Shown here: positions 1 to 9,241 of the stretch, in pieces
Numbering within the stretch: the stretch's first letter is position 1
How the letters are laid out: each line of letters opens with the position of its first letter
Assembly: GCA_020446045.1 (NCBI GenBank)
Contig: JAGRFM010000210.1
Span: 1 to 51,864, forward strand
DNA: 51,864 nucleotides
Reading direction: 5' to 3'
DNA from: Nitrosomonas sp.
Lineage (GTDB): Bacteria; Pseudomonadota; Gammaproteobacteria; Burkholderiales; Nitrosomonadaceae
Translations under genes and position numbers: made by a program
The notes under the pieces: generated by a model
What the model was told of the DNA's origin: nothing
Database searches by the model: none
What the model saw: only the letters and a program-made list of their open reading frames with translations

Positions 1-2
1 GG

Positions 3-563
3 CTCATGCTGACATGCAGCGCGGCACATGGACTGCTGCAATTGTCCGGTTTGATACAGTATGTGTGGGCACCTGATTTCACGTTGGCGTTATGCGCATT
101 GTATTTATCGATCCGCTGGGGATTTTTACGCAGTTTTCAAGTCAGTCTATTGGCGGTATTGCATATTTCTTTTGCCTGGCTCAGTATCGCCATGCTGCTT
201 TATGGGCTGCAAAGCTACATTTACATGGACAGCGAAGGAAGTACCTTGATACTGGGCCTGGCGCCGTTGCATGCCTTGGTCATCGGCTACTTTACCAGCA
301 TGGTGCTTGGCATGGCGTCGCGTGTCACTGTTGGACATTCTGGCCGTCCACTGGAGATGGACAAATTCACCTGGCAACTGTTTCTCGGTTTCCAGGCCAG
401 CACAGCGGTTAGAATACTGCCGGAAATACTGCCGGTTTTGGGGCATTTTACCGCCATTCTGTATCTGCTTGCCGGTTTGATCTGGTTAGCCTGTTTTATC
501 CTCTGGGCGGTTCATTATATTCCGATATACTGGCGTCCCCGGATCGACGGCAAGCCCGGCTGA
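3..563 (+). CDS. nnrS: NnrS family protein, C-terminal part (cut by window edge)
   Basis: The reading frame is open to the left edge, so this is only the C-terminal ~187 residues; NnrS proteins are usually about 400 residues long with many membrane helices. What is visible is strongly hydrophobic with roughly five membrane segments. It contains the family-typical stretch ALVIGYFTSMVLGMASRVTV followed by GHSGRPL, which I recognise from the NnrS family. NnrS is a haem- and copper-containing membrane protein linked to nitric oxide stress and denitrification, which fits a nitrogen-cycle organism. The next gene starts 250 bp downstream with its own ribosome binding site. Assignment is by motif memory; the missing N-terminal half leaves some doubt. 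Confidence 0.75.
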   Translation, partial: LMLTCSAAHGLLQLSGLIQYVWAPDFTLALCALYLSIRWGFLRSFQVSLLAVLHISFAWLSIAMLLYGLQSYIYMDSEGSTLILGLAPLHALVIGYFTSMVLGMASRVTVGHSGRPLEMDKFTWQLFLGFQASTAVRILPEILPVLGHFTAILYLLAGLIWLACFILWAVHYIPIYWRPRIDGKPG

Positions 564-813
564 CCGCATCGGCATGGTCTTGACAAGTGAAAAGGGCTTC
601 GTTAGTCTCGTTTCGCTGCATGGCTTTGCCGCAATAATGCTTCTGTTATTTATCCTGTCTTCAGTAAAACTGATGCTATGGGAATATAGTGCCCTATAAT
701 TTATACTATGCGGAAAGCCAGTTGCAAAACGATGCATAACTAAACACAATAAAAACAATATACAATTACAATATCAATCTTTAATTCGTCACACATACAA
801 AGGAGAGGAAATC

Positions 814-1236
814 ATGTCAACACTCAAAGGATCCCAAACCGAAGGCAATCTGAAAGCGGCATTTGCCGGTGAATCACAAGCCAATCGCCGCTATCTGTAT
901 TTTGCAGCCAAAGCGGACGTTGAAGGTCAAAACGACGTCGCAACGGTGTTCCGGTCTACGGCAGAAGGTGAAACCGGTCACGCACACGGTCATCTCGAAT
1001 ATCTGGAATCCTGCGGCGATCCGGCCACAGGATTGGCTTTCGGCTCCACCCGCGACAATCTGAAAACAGCGATTGCTGGTGAAACACATGAATACACCGA
1101 CATGTACCCAGGCATGGCAAGAACCGCTCGCGATGAAGGTTTTGATGAAATCGCCGACTGGTTTGAAACACTCGCTAAAGCCGAGCGTTCGCACGCCAAC
1201 CGTTTCCAACGTGCATTAGATAGCCTGGTTGACTGA
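814..1236 (+). CDS. Rubrerythrin-type diiron protein (no rubredoxin domain)
   Basis: This 140-residue protein is a ferritin-like four-helix bundle of the rubrerythrin family. The diiron ligands can be placed: E20 (GES), E53 and H56 (EGETGH), E90 and E93 (GETHE), E124 and H127 (ERSH). It stops after the bundle and lacks the C-terminal CxxC-rubredoxin domain of classical rubrerythrin, so electrons must come from a separate donor. Rubrerythrins reduce hydrogen peroxide in the cytoplasm. The start is fixed by AGGAGAGG at 801-808. The following genes encode an Fe-S electron-transfer protein and DUF3501, a plausible redox partner set. A hairpin downstream (1294-1324) suggests a separate or attenuated transcript. 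Confidence 0.9.
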   Translation: MSTLKGSQTEGNLKAAFAGESQANRRYLYFAAKADVEGQNDVATVFRSTAEGETGHAHGHLEYLESCGDPATGLAFGSTRDNLKTAIAGETHEYTDMYPGMARTARDEGFDEIADWFETLAKAERSHANRFQRALDSLVD

Positions 1237-1293
1237 TTATAACCAGACCGGTTAATCGAATTCGATCAATCGCCTGCTTATTCCTTTAATCGG

Positions 1294-1324
1294 TGGGGTT
1301 TATCGCCAAACGGCATAAACCCCA
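1294..1324 (+). terminator. Hairpin after the rubrerythrin gene
   Basis: Ten-base arms TGGGGTTTAT (1294-1303) and ATAAACCCCA (1315-1324) pair perfectly, and the loop contains an additional GCC/GGC pairing. It lies 57 bp after the rubrerythrin stop and 54 bp before the next start. No long T tract follows, so it may be a weak terminator, an mRNA-stabilising structure or an attenuator between the two genes. Confidence 0.55.
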
Positions 1325-1378
1325 TCAATTATCTGCCTGATTATTCGAATTTAATTTTGTCTTATTATCCGAATTTCT

Positions 1379-2776
1379 ATGACTATGCGTGAAGGCAGTC
1401 TGGAAGCGCCCAAACGTCACTCCATCGACTGGAAAAACATTGAATTTTACAATGAAGCCAGTTTGATGGATGAAATGGAACGCGTTTTTGACATTTGCCA
1501 CGGATGCCGCCGTTGTGTCAATCTTTGCACCGCATTTCCCCGCCTGTTCGATTTGATTGACGATGGTGCTACTGGCGAACTCGATGGCGTCGATAAATCG
1601 CAGTTCTGGGAAGTCGTCGACCGCTGTTTTCTGTGCGATATGTGCTTTATGACCAAGTGCCCGTATGTGCCGCCGCATGAGTGGAACATCGATTTCCCGC
1701 ACCTGATGCTGCGCGCCAAGGCGATCAAGTTCAAAACCCAGGGAGCCAGCTTCCGGGATAAATTGTTATCAAATACCGATGCTGTCGGCAAACTGGCAAC
1801 TATCCCCGTTGTTGTTCAAACGGTCAACGCCATGAACAAAACCGCCGCTGTGCGCAAACTAATGGACAAGCAACTTGGCATTCATGCCGAACGCAAACTA
1901 CCGGAATACGCACCGAACACATTCCGCCCGACAGCACAGACCAACGATACTTTTGCCGTCAGGAATGGCGAACGTACGCCTGGAAAAGTAGCCATCTATG
2001 CGACCTGCTATATCAATTACAACGAGCCCAGTATTGGTCGTGATTTATTGAAAATACTCGCCCACAACGAGATTCCCACCACGCTCGTTGATAAAGAAGC
2101 CTGCTGCGGCATGCCGAAACTGGAACTTGGAGATCTCGATGCGGTTGAAAAGCTCAAGAATGAAAATATACCGCATCTTGTCAAACTCGCCGAAGAAGGT
2201 TATGCCATTTTGTCCGCCGTACCGTCATGTACACTGATGTACAAACAGGAACTGCCGTTACTGTTTCCTGGCGACAAGGCAGTTCAAACCGTTGCCGCGG
2301 CCATGTTCGATCCGTTCGAATATTTAATGCTGCGCCACCATGACCAGTTATTGAAAACCGATTTCAAGGCATCGCTTGGCAAGGTGGCCTACCATATACC
2401 CTGCCACCAGCGCGTGCAAAACATCGGCAAAAAAACACGCGATGTTTTGCAACTGATTCCGGATACTGACATTACAGTCGTCGAACGCTGCTCCGGACAC
2501 GATGGCACCTGGGGTGTTAAAAGCGAATTTTTTAACGATTCAATGAAAATAGGCCGTCCCGTTTTCCGGCAAATGGCAACCAACGAGCCGGATTACATCA
2601 GTTCAGATTGCGCCATTGCCGCACGCCACATCGAGCAAGGGATGGGCGACGAAAACACGGCGCAGAAAGTACATCCACTGACGCTATTACGTTTCGCTTA
2701 CGAAGGCAGGATGCACACCGTCAGCGGACAGGAAATTGAATCACCCCGTCAAACCGATAACGAAAAGAACGCTTAA
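1379..2776 (+). CDS. Heterodisulfide-reductase-related Fe-S protein (GlpC/HdrD-like)
   Basis: The 465-residue soluble protein has two N-terminal 4Fe-4S sites: C40, C43, C46, C50, and C83, C86, C89, C94 followed by P. Two CCG-type domains follow. The first has ACCGMPKLE. The second has IPCHQR and RCSGHDGTWG, where the second Cys of the usual CCG is replaced. This matches the GlpC/HdrD electron-transfer family and, more exactly, the version found beside rubrerythrin and DUF3501. It probably moves electrons between a quinone or flavoprotein and the rubrerythrin; the donor is not visible here. The start at 1379 has no clear ribosome binding site, and the ATG at 1385 is an alternative. It is separated from DUF3501 by 3 bp, so the two are co-transcribed. 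Confidence 0.85.
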   Translation: MTMREGSLEAPKRHSIDWKNIEFYNEASLMDEMERVFDICHGCRRCVNLCTAFPRLFDLIDDGATGELDGVDKSQFWEVVDRCFLCDMCFMTKCPYVPPHEWNIDFPHLMLRAKAIKFKTQGASFRDKLLSNTDAVGKLATIPVVVQTVNAMNKTAAVRKLMDKQLGIHAERKLPEYAPNTFRPTAQTNDTFAVRNGERTPGKVAIYATCYINYNEPSIGRDLLKILAHNEIPTTLVDKEACCGMPKLELGDLDAVEKLKNENIPHLVKLAEEGYAILSAVPSCTLMYKQELPLLFPGDKAVQTVAAAMFDPFEYLMLRHHDQLLKTDFKASLGKVAYHIPCHQRVQNIGKKTRDVLQLIPDTDITVVERCSGHDGTWGVKSEFFNDSMKIGRPVFRQMATNEPDYISSDCAIAARHIEQGMGDENTAQKVHPLTLLRFAYEGRMHTVSGQEIESPRQTDNEKNA

Positions 2777-2779
2777 AAA

Positions 2780-3364
2780 ATGGCCACCATTACACGCGAC
2801 AGTTTATTAACACTCGAAGCTTACGCCAAGCTACGCAAGCAAAAACGCAGCGAAGTTATAGCACATAAAAAGCCGCGAAAAATACAGTTAGGCGACCACA
2901 TTACTTTATTTTTTGAAGATGACGTCACCATTCGCTATCAGATTCAGGAAATGCTGCATATCGAGCGCATCTTCCAGGAAGACGAAATTGTCCACGAATT
3001 GGAAACGTATTTGCCACTTGTCCCGGACGGCGCCAACTGGAAAGCAACCATGATGATCGAATATCCCGATCCTGCCGAACGTGCGGAACGGCTTGCACAA
3101 ATGGTCGGCATCGAAGACAAGGTTTGGATCAAAGCCGATGACTTTACACCTGTATACGCCATCGCTGATGAAGATCTCGACCGTGAAAATACTGAAAAAA
3201 CTTCTTCGGTCCATTTTCTGCGCTTTGAGCTCACACCGGATATGATTCAGGCTTTAAAGCAAAACGGAAAACTGGCTATGGGCGTCGATCACCCAGCCTA
3301 TCGGGCGACAATCGATTCGATCAATGAAGAAAGCCGTACTTCCTTGGTCAACGATCTGGCATGA
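2780..3364 (+). CDS. DUF3501 family protein
   Basis: This 194-residue protein is rich in charged residues, with no signal peptide or membrane segment. The opening (LLTLEAYAKLRKQKR) and the segment ITLFFEDDVTIRYQIQEMLH are what I recognise from DUF3501 proteins, which sit next to rubrerythrin and the heterodisulfide-reductase-like Fe-S protein in many proteobacteria. It starts 3 bp after the preceding stop, so the two are translationally coupled. Its biochemical role is unknown. Gene context suggests a partner in the peroxide or Fe-S electron-transfer unit, but nothing in the sequence shows cofactor binding. Confidence 0.8.
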   Translation: MATITRDSLLTLEAYAKLRKQKRSEVIAHKKPRKIQLGDHITLFFEDDVTIRYQIQEMLHIERIFQEDEIVHELETYLPLVPDGANWKATMMIEYPDPAERAERLAQMVGIEDKVWIKADDFTPVYAIADEDLDRENTEKTSSVHFLRFELTPDMIQALKQNGKLAMGVDHPAYRATIDSINEESRTSLVNDLA

Positions 3365-3388
3365 AGTTTTTTGCATCAGGAATCTCTC

Positions 3389-3925
3389 ATGCATAGCAAA
3401 CTTTTTTTAGCGAGTTTTACATTACTTGTTTGCTTGCTGTTCACTGCATGCGCAGCAAAAACAGAATTCAAGGAATCATTTGATACCGAAAAACCCTGGG
3501 TTGAACAGTTAGCCCAGTTGCCACCCTATCCTGATCTGAACAAACTGATTCCTTTAGCCGTACAAACCAGTACCGATTATAAACACGCAATCGATCCCGA
3601 ATCGATCAGTATCGGCGACGATGGTGTTTTACGTTTCACACTTGTCTCCCGATCTTCACTCGACGCGCTGAATATCACTCACGAAGGCATCCGCTGTGAA
3701 ACCAACGAAAGAAAACTTTATGCTATCGGCCGTGACGATAAAACCTGGTCAAGGCCCCGAACATCCGAATGGCAATCGCTGGATTTCGTCAAACAGTTTT
3801 ATGCGCAACGTGAGTTATCCAAAAACTTGCTATGCCCGGATAAACAAATTATCGGAACCAAGGAAGAAGCGATCAAAGTATTGAAAGAAGGTAAAAACCC
3901 GACTATTTTTCGTTTCGTGAGATAA
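3389..3925 (+). CDS. CNP1-like family lipoprotein
   Basis: I start this gene at the ATG at 3389, because AGGAA at 3378-3382 is correctly spaced, rather than at an upstream TTG at 3371. The product is about 178 residues. It opens with a hydrophobic signal ending in LLFTAC, a lipobox with the acylated Cys, so it should be a lipid-anchored envelope protein. The mature part contains WVEQLAQLPPYPDLNKL and WSRPRTSEWQSL, which match the CNP1-like family (named for a Neisseria protein, function unknown). It follows the DUF3501 gene closely on the same strand and may be the last gene of that transcription unit. Its stop is 36 bp from the stop of the convergent SRPBCC gene. Confidence 0.7.
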   Translation: MHSKLFLASFTLLVCLLFTACAAKTEFKESFDTEKPWVEQLAQLPPYPDLNKLIPLAVQTSTDYKHAIDPESISIGDDGVLRFTLVSRSSLDALNITHEGIRCETNERKLYAIGRDDKTWSRPRTSEWQSLDFVKQFYAQRELSKNLLCPDKQIIGTKEEAIKVLKEGKNPTIFRFVR

Positions 3926-3961
3926 CTATTCCGGAAACACAACAACAAAAACTTTCGACAT

Positions 3962-4459
3962 TTATGCTTCCGGCGGCATCCCGCCACATGCCTTGGCCGC
4001 AAGCGACTCAAGCCATATTTGATGATATTTGGACATCCGGTTTGGCAAAAACATGTTATTCAGCCGCGTCAGCCAACCATGCTGCGTTTCTTCGGTCAAC
4101 ACATAACACCCACCTTCCTCCAGCGGTTGAATTATCCAGGCATGATACCCGCTAAAACCCAGACCATGCGCATCCCACGCAATTCGTTCATTCGGGACGT
4201 ATTCAAGTACGGTCGATTTAATGGTGATGCCAAAAGTCTTCCAGCGGAAATGAGTATTTATTTCTAGATCTGATGTATTACCTTCAAGAAACTCCACATT
4301 TGCCGAATTGACGTACCAGTCCGGCCACAATGCCGCGCGCACCAGCCATGCCCATATCTGCTCTTGCTGCGCATCGATTTTGAGATGATTACTGACGTGA
4401 ACCGCACTATTCTTGGGATTGTAATAATCTGGCCAGATTATTTCAGGTTTTTGTGACAT
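3962..4459 (-). CDS. SRPBCC (START-like) family protein
   Basis: The 165-residue protein has the helix-grip pattern of the SRPBCC superfamily. An N-terminal strand precedes QIWAWLVRAALWPDWY, a mid region has LEINTHFRWKTFGITIKSTV, and the C-terminal helix begins near SKYHQIWLESLAAKA. No signal peptide or membrane segment is present. Members bind hydrophobic ligands or act as small hydrolases or cyclases; the ligand cannot be read from sequence. It is transcribed alone and converges on the CNP1-like gene. No clear Shine-Dalgarno sequence is seen before the ATG at 4459. Confidence 0.7.
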   Translation of the reverse strand: MSQKPEIIWPDYYNPKNSAVHVSNHLKIDAQQEQIWAWLVRAALWPDWYVNSANVEFLEGNTSDLEINTHFRWKTFGITIKSTVLEYVPNERIAWDAHGLGFSGYHAWIIQPLEEGGCYVLTEETQHGWLTRLNNMFLPNRMSKYHQIWLESLAAKACGGMPPEA

Positions 4460-4576
4460 AACGATTCCCCGTATCCATTTCTAAAATATTAAAGACATTA
4501 CCGGCATTCTTGCCAATAAGCAGCCTGCACACCGTCTTGCAGTATTTACGTCTGGCTTTTTAATACTGCAGCATTG

Positions 4577-7450
4577 TTACAAGATATCTTTAAAAAATTC
4601 CTGGTAAGGTGCCGGCCTCCCAATATGATAGCCTTGCGCATAATCTACATTCATTTTTTTGAGTTGCGTAAATATTCTTTCATTTTCAACAAATTCTGCT
4701 GTAATACGCTTTCCAAACCCGGAGGCCACACTGCATAACGCATTGACAAGAATCCGGTCATCCGGATTTTCGTTGAGATTGCGAATAAAGGAACCATCTA
4801 TTTTTACAGCATCAACCGGAAGTTCTCTTAAATAATAGAATGATGAAAAGCCCACACCAAAATCATCCAGCACAAAACCACAGCCCAATTCTTTTATTTC
4901 TTTCATCAATGCCCGTGCTCCGGGTAAATTTTCAAGTGCTGCAGTTTCAGTGATTTCAAACAGCAATAATGCTGGCGTTATTTCATGCTTGGTTATTTCT
5001 TCAAAAAGTATGTGCAATAGTTCCGGATCATTAAAGGCGTGAGCGGACAAGTTAATAGACAGACTAATAAAATTTTTTGTTTTGTCACGATTGATTGCCG
5101 CCGCCAGTGCAATGGCTTTTCTCAATACAAGATGATCAATAAAGTGTATTAATCCGGTTTGTTCCGCAGCGTGTATAAAACCGGCAGGCGCTAAAATATT
5201 TCCATCGTCATTTCGCATCCGAAGCAATACTTCATAATGATTGATCTGGCGGGTGCGAATATTCATAATCGGTTGCAGGAAAAGAATAAAATTATCCTGT
5301 ACCTGTGCATATTCAATTTTTTCCTTCCAATAAACCAGTGTTTGTACACGTTCACGGCTTTGGTCTTCAGTTGAAAACAGATGCCATGCATTCCTTCCCG
5401 TATCCTTTGCGTGATACATAGCAAGATCGGCAGCAGCTAACAAGTCATGCACATTATCACCATGTTCCGGGAAAAGTGCTATACCGATACTGGCTGATAC
5501 TTTATGTGTACGGCGATCATATTTAAGATGTAGATTGCTGATATTGTGGAGAATCTTTTTTGCTACTTCAATGGCGCCATCATCATCTATTTCCGGAAGT
5601 ATCACCGCAAACTCATCTCCACCGAGACGGGCGGTAATATCACCGGAACGTATCGTTTTAGTGAGCATTTCAGCGATTAATTTTAGAAATGTATCGCCGG
5701 CTTGATGCCCGCTGGTGTCGTTAATATACTTGAAACGATCAAGATCAAAAAACAATAATGCTCCCGGATGGTGATAACGATCTGACCGATTGAGTATTTG
5801 TTTAAGTTCTTCACTGAAACGACGGCGATTGTGCAGATCAGTGAGCGGGTCATGATTGGCTAACCAGGCTAAACGCTCTTGTGCAAGTTTATATTCTGTG
5901 ATATCAAGACCGACTGACAGTATAGACGGACCACCGTTCGAGCTTCTGGTAAGGCGGGAGTGTAGCCAGGCGATGTCGCGCGTGGATTCATCTTTACAGC
6001 ATATAGCCGTTTCATGCCGGAATTGATCTCTAGAACCCTTATTGATTTCTTCCAAACAGGCTAAAAGAAATTGATGATCAAACCCAGGCTTCAGCAATTG
6101 AAGAAAAAACGTATCTTGAAGTTCTTTTTCTGTGTAGTGTGTTAGCTTCTCTCCATAAGCATTCATTGATATGATTTTGCCCAGTGGATTCTGTGTCAAC
6201 ACGATTACCTGGGCGGTATCAAGCAGATTTGCGATAAAGTCCCTTTGTTCGGTCAGCTTCTGTGCACGAGTGGTTGCTTTTTGTTCCAGGTCTTCGAGTT
6301 GTACTGATAATTTTACAGCCGCCACATTCAGCAGGTCTATTTCATCACTATATTTCTGAGCCTGCTTTGGTGCCACAAGTGATTTCCGGAAACCCTCAAA
6401 CTGACCGCTAGCAAGCAGTGGCAATGTATAGGCAATATCTTTCAGCCGGTAAAGTAGTCGCGTAAAAATACCGAGCATCAAGACTTCCGAAATCACAAGC
6501 CCCAAGAGCCCGATAGCGGCGATCTTCCATATGGAATCATGGATATTATTCATCACTGTTGTGACATCAGTTATGACGACCAAATACGCTTTATTGGTTC
6601 CAACTGAATGCAACGGATATAGTTTTATTTGATGGTAGCTTTCCAATAACTTGACTTGTATACCATCTTGCAAACTAACAATAGTAGGAAATCTCTCTGA
6701 TGCAGTTTCTAAAATCTTCTGATTTTTATTTTTATGCGTCAGCGCTGCAATATTTACATTCCAGGGTTCGATAAAAGAAGAATTTTCAGAATGATTCATG
6801 TCGTCCTGTATCAGCAACCCGATTTCAGCGCCGGATACTTGATTAAAGGCCAGCAATGTATCAACCAGCGAGCTGCCTATTACAGCAACCCCACCTGTTT
6901 TGCCTTCAATCAATAATGGTGCGACAGTATGCTGAATGCAGTTTTTTTTACACAGTAAAGGATGGATTGGCTTTTCAAAGTGATTGACTTGTTTTACCCA
7001 TTCGAGCACAAAAGATTCATCATCTGTTTTTTTTTCCAGGCTCGTCCAATTTGCAATAAGCTGGTTTGATGTGTTGTAAAAACGAACGGTTTCAATGCCG
7101 CTATTAAAATGCATCAGCGACCAATGCCGATTAAAAACCTGCTCAATTTTTTCACCGTCGTTTGATAGAATGGCTTCAGGCATTCCATCAAGGAAAGAGA
7201 AGGCTTCTGCTTGCTGCCTTAGTCCTAATGACAGTCGTTCAATTAAGCTGGTTATATCTCTGTCGTAACGTTTAAATTCAATTTCGCGCTGATTGTTAAA
7301 ATTTGCAATAAGTCCGAAATAACTAACTGTACAAAACAACAAAACTACTGCAAATAATATGAAACTGCTTAGAGAGATAATTTTCCATCTAAAACTAAGA
7401 AATTTGTGAGCCTGATGCTTGGTTGTTTGCGGTCTAACGATTTGTGCCAT
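4577..7450 (-). CDS. Membrane sensor with Cache, PAS, GGDEF and EAL domains
   Basis: A 957-residue inner-membrane signalling protein for cyclic di-GMP. The first membrane helix is at about residues 23-48 and the second at about 308-332. The ~260-residue periplasmic region between them resembles a double Cache sensor. A coiled coil (~380-405), a PAS domain (~405-525), a GGDEF domain (RLGGDEF, motif at 610-614) and an EAL domain (EVLLR at 740-744, then DDFGVG and VKIDGSF) follow. Both active sites look intact. An RxxD inhibitory site (RSGD at 601-604) lies five residues before GGDEF, so the cyclase is probably product-inhibited. It could make or degrade c-di-GMP. It is the last of three close genes after a substrate-binding-like protein and a porin, which may set what it senses. 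Confidence 0.9.
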   Translation of the reverse strand: MAQIVRPQTTKHQAHKFLSFRWKIISLSSFILFAVVLLFCTVSYFGLIANFNNQREIEFKRYDRDITSLIERLSLGLRQQAEAFSFLDGMPEAILSNDGEKIEQVFNRHWSLMHFNSGIETVRFYNTSNQLIANWTSLEKKTDDESFVLEWVKQVNHFEKPIHPLLCKKNCIQHTVAPLLIEGKTGGVAVIGSSLVDTLLAFNQVSGAEIGLLIQDDMNHSENSSFIEPWNVNIAALTHKNKNQKILETASERFPTIVSLQDGIQVKLLESYHQIKLYPLHSVGTNKAYLVVITDVTTVMNNIHDSIWKIAAIGLLGLVISEVLMLGIFTRLLYRLKDIAYTLPLLASGQFEGFRKSLVAPKQAQKYSDEIDLLNVAAVKLSVQLEDLEQKATTRAQKLTEQRDFIANLLDTAQVIVLTQNPLGKIISMNAYGEKLTHYTEKELQDTFFLQLLKPGFDHQFLLACLEEINKGSRDQFRHETAICCKDESTRDIAWLHSRLTRSSNGGPSILSVGLDITEYKLAQERLAWLANHDPLTDLHNRRRFSEELKQILNRSDRYHHPGALLFFDLDRFKYINDTSGHQAGDTFLKLIAEMLTKTIRSGDITARLGGDEFAVILPEIDDDGAIEVAKKILHNISNLHLKYDRRTHKVSASIGIALFPEHGDNVHDLLAAADLAMYHAKDTGRNAWHLFSTEDQSRERVQTLVYWKEKIEYAQVQDNFILFLQPIMNIRTRQINHYEVLLRMRNDDGNILAPAGFIHAAEQTGLIHFIDHLVLRKAIALAAAINRDKTKNFISLSINLSAHAFNDPELLHILFEEITKHEITPALLLFEITETAALENLPGARALMKEIKELGCGFVLDDFGVGFSSFYYLRELPVDAVKIDGSFIRNLNENPDDRILVNALCSVASGFGKRITAEFVENERIFTQLKKMNVDYAQGYHIGRPAPYQEFFKDIL

Positions 7451-7465
7451 AAGTCAAGCTTTAAC

Positions 7466-8785
7466 CTAGAAGCGAAATGATAGTTGTACCGCAAAAAGAT
7501 CCCAATTTTTAGATAGATTAAACGGATTTGGATTATCAAGAGGTGAAAGCCATCCAGTTCCGTTGATTCGGTGATATTCAAAACGCGCCATTATTTGTGT
7601 GTTTATATTCCAGCGCAGACCTAGTGTTAAATCTTTAGCAAAACGAGTATAAGCTGGGAGCCCGGTTAAGGCTGCATATTTGCTTCCATCACGATCGTTT
7701 CTATTAGTAAATAACACATCATACCGCATTAAAGCTTCCCATTTGTGGCTAAATCGATATTCACCCTGGAAATAAAAGCTTTCTCCATAAAAATCCTGAC
7801 TGTCAAACATCTGATCGCCAAAATTTTTATATCTAAACTTTCTAATGGCATATTCCGATGTCAAACTCCAGCGTTCTGTATTGTACTGCGCTGATACGTA
7901 GATTGGAGAAAATTGAATCGCACCCGGCCCAAGAGTATCGGCGGTACCGGGCTTGTAATCAGCATTAAACCATATACCACTAACAGCAAAACGGAAACGT
8001 TTATTGGGGCTTTCATAAAGCCCTCTGCCCAAAATTGTGACATCCGGCGACAGGTTTCCTTGCGCTCTCGGAATTAATGAAACTTCTGTATCGCGATCGT
8101 CAACAATAGGACGCGCTATACCAAACTGGAAAGAAAAATCACCCCACGTGGCATGAGAGGTTTCCCCATAAAATTGTACAGAGTCAGACGAAAGGCCTAC
8201 ATTCCTTGTTCGGTCAAAATAAATGGATTGTGGCAACAAAATACTCGGTCGTGTAAATGGTACATCACGGGTATCATTGTAAAAACCCCATGGATTTTTA
8301 AGTCTTCCGAAACGTATGCCAAATTGATTGGTTTCTTGAGAGTACAACCGGTAATCCAGAAACGCAAAATCAAGCCTTGGGATACCTGAATTACCTTCCC
8401 CGGCACGTCGTGAAAGCATCTGTCCAGATAACTGTAATTTAGGCAAAGGGCGATATATGGCATTTAACCCTATTTCTGTAAAACCAAAACTTCCACCTTC
8501 ATCGGTATTGCCAAACACATCATTATTAGATGTTGCGATAAAAGACTGACCGGCAAATCCCTGTATCCTTAAATTTTCCCTTATATTATTAGCTATGGTA
8601 CTGGCTCCTAAAGTAGCAAAAATATTTTGGGAATTATTGTCTCTTTCTGTTTCCTGAGCAAAAGCGGGAAGATTTTGCGTAAGCAAACATAAAAGGAAAA
8701 AGGCCGTAATAACCATGGGCCGTTTAGGAATAGTCCCGAACAATTGACTATTTAATATGGAGTACATGGATATTATCATTGACAT
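7466..8785 (-). CDS. Outer-membrane porin-like beta-barrel protein
   Basis: The 439-residue frame (8785 is the most upstream ATG) holds a signal peptide with core VITAFFLLCLLTQNLPAFA and cleavage before QET. The start may be 8767 or 8716 instead; none has a strong ribosome binding site, and the first overlaps the upstream gene by 38 bp. The mature protein alternates aromatic and polar residues, with repeated strands such as FGIRFGRLKNPWGFYNDTRD and WEALMRYDVLF, and ends in the terminal Phe (LSFRF) typical of outer-membrane barrels. I infer a porin or channel. Its place between a substrate-binding-like gene and a c-di-GMP protein suggests a nutrient- or anion-linked sensing unit, but the substrate is unknown. 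Confidence 0.7.
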   Translation of the reverse strand: MSMIISMYSILNSQLFGTIPKRPMVITAFFLLCLLTQNLPAFAQETERDNNSQNIFATLGASTIANNIRENLRIQGFAGQSFIATSNNDVFGNTDEGGSFGFTEIGLNAIYRPLPKLQLSGQMLSRRAGEGNSGIPRLDFAFLDYRLYSQETNQFGIRFGRLKNPWGFYNDTRDVPFTRPSILLPQSIYFDRTRNVGLSSDSVQFYGETSHATWGDFSFQFGIARPIVDDRDTEVSLIPRAQGNLSPDVTILGRGLYESPNKRFRFAVSGIWFNADYKPGTADTLGPGAIQFSPIYVSAQYNTERWSLTSEYAIRKFRYKNFGDQMFDSQDFYGESFYFQGEYRFSHKWEALMRYDVLFTNRNDRDGSKYAALTGLPAYTRFAKDLTLGLRWNINTQIMARFEYHRINGTGWLSPLDNPNPFNLSKNWDLFAVQLSFRF

Positions 8786-9185
8786 AAGTAGTTTCTAAGT
8801 AGCCGATAGAGCCGGGTGTATTCATAATCCTATCCAACATTTCCTCAGACGAAGATACGGTTGTTGGCGCCTGACCTGTTCCTGAAAATACTAAACGATC
8901 CCATGATTGCCGTAATTGGTAGGGAAACAAGTTCAATTTTTCTTTCGAAAAAACGGCATGTAATTTATGATCATCTGGAAGTACAAAAACCCTGATGCTA
9001 GTACCATTTTGCCAGGTACGTAAACGCATACTAAAGATTGCACGGAGATAATTTCTGGTGATGTCTGTTTCTATGACATTTGGGTGCGAGACAATTTGAT
9101 AGTGATCATTTGCCATAACATCAGTTATAACAAGAAAAGAAGATATCAATAAAACACAAATATTGCTTTTATTGAATATAAACAT
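8748..9185 (-). CDS. Small secreted PstS-like substrate-binding protein
   Basis: A 145-residue protein with a signal peptide (MFIFNKSNICVLLISSFLVI, cleavage near VMA|ND). The mature region has ITRNYLRAIFSMRLRTWQNG, FPYQLRQSWDRLVFSGTGQ and IMNTPGSIGYLE. This is the pattern of short phosphate-binding-like (PBP) proteins that retain only part of the PstS fold. The SWDRLVFSGTG stretch resembles the anion-binding loop region. It is likely periplasmic. It overlaps the porin frame and is followed by the GGDEF-EAL gene, so it may present a ligand to that Cache sensor. It starts 56 bp after the XrtA-linked acyltransferase ends, on the same strand, so it might share that transcript. AAAGG precedes the start. 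Confidence 0.65.
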   Translation of the reverse strand: MFIFNKSNICVLLISSFLVITDVMANDHYQIVSHPNVIETDITRNYLRAIFSMRLRTWQNGTSIRVFVLPDDHKLHAVFSKEKLNLFPYQLRQSWDRLVFSGTGQAPTTVSSSEEMLDRIMNTPGSIGYLETTYVNDNIHVLHIK

Positions 9186-9241
9186 TATGGCCTTTAAGAA
9201 CCGGGTTAATCTAAAACTCTAATATAGAAAAAATATGATTA

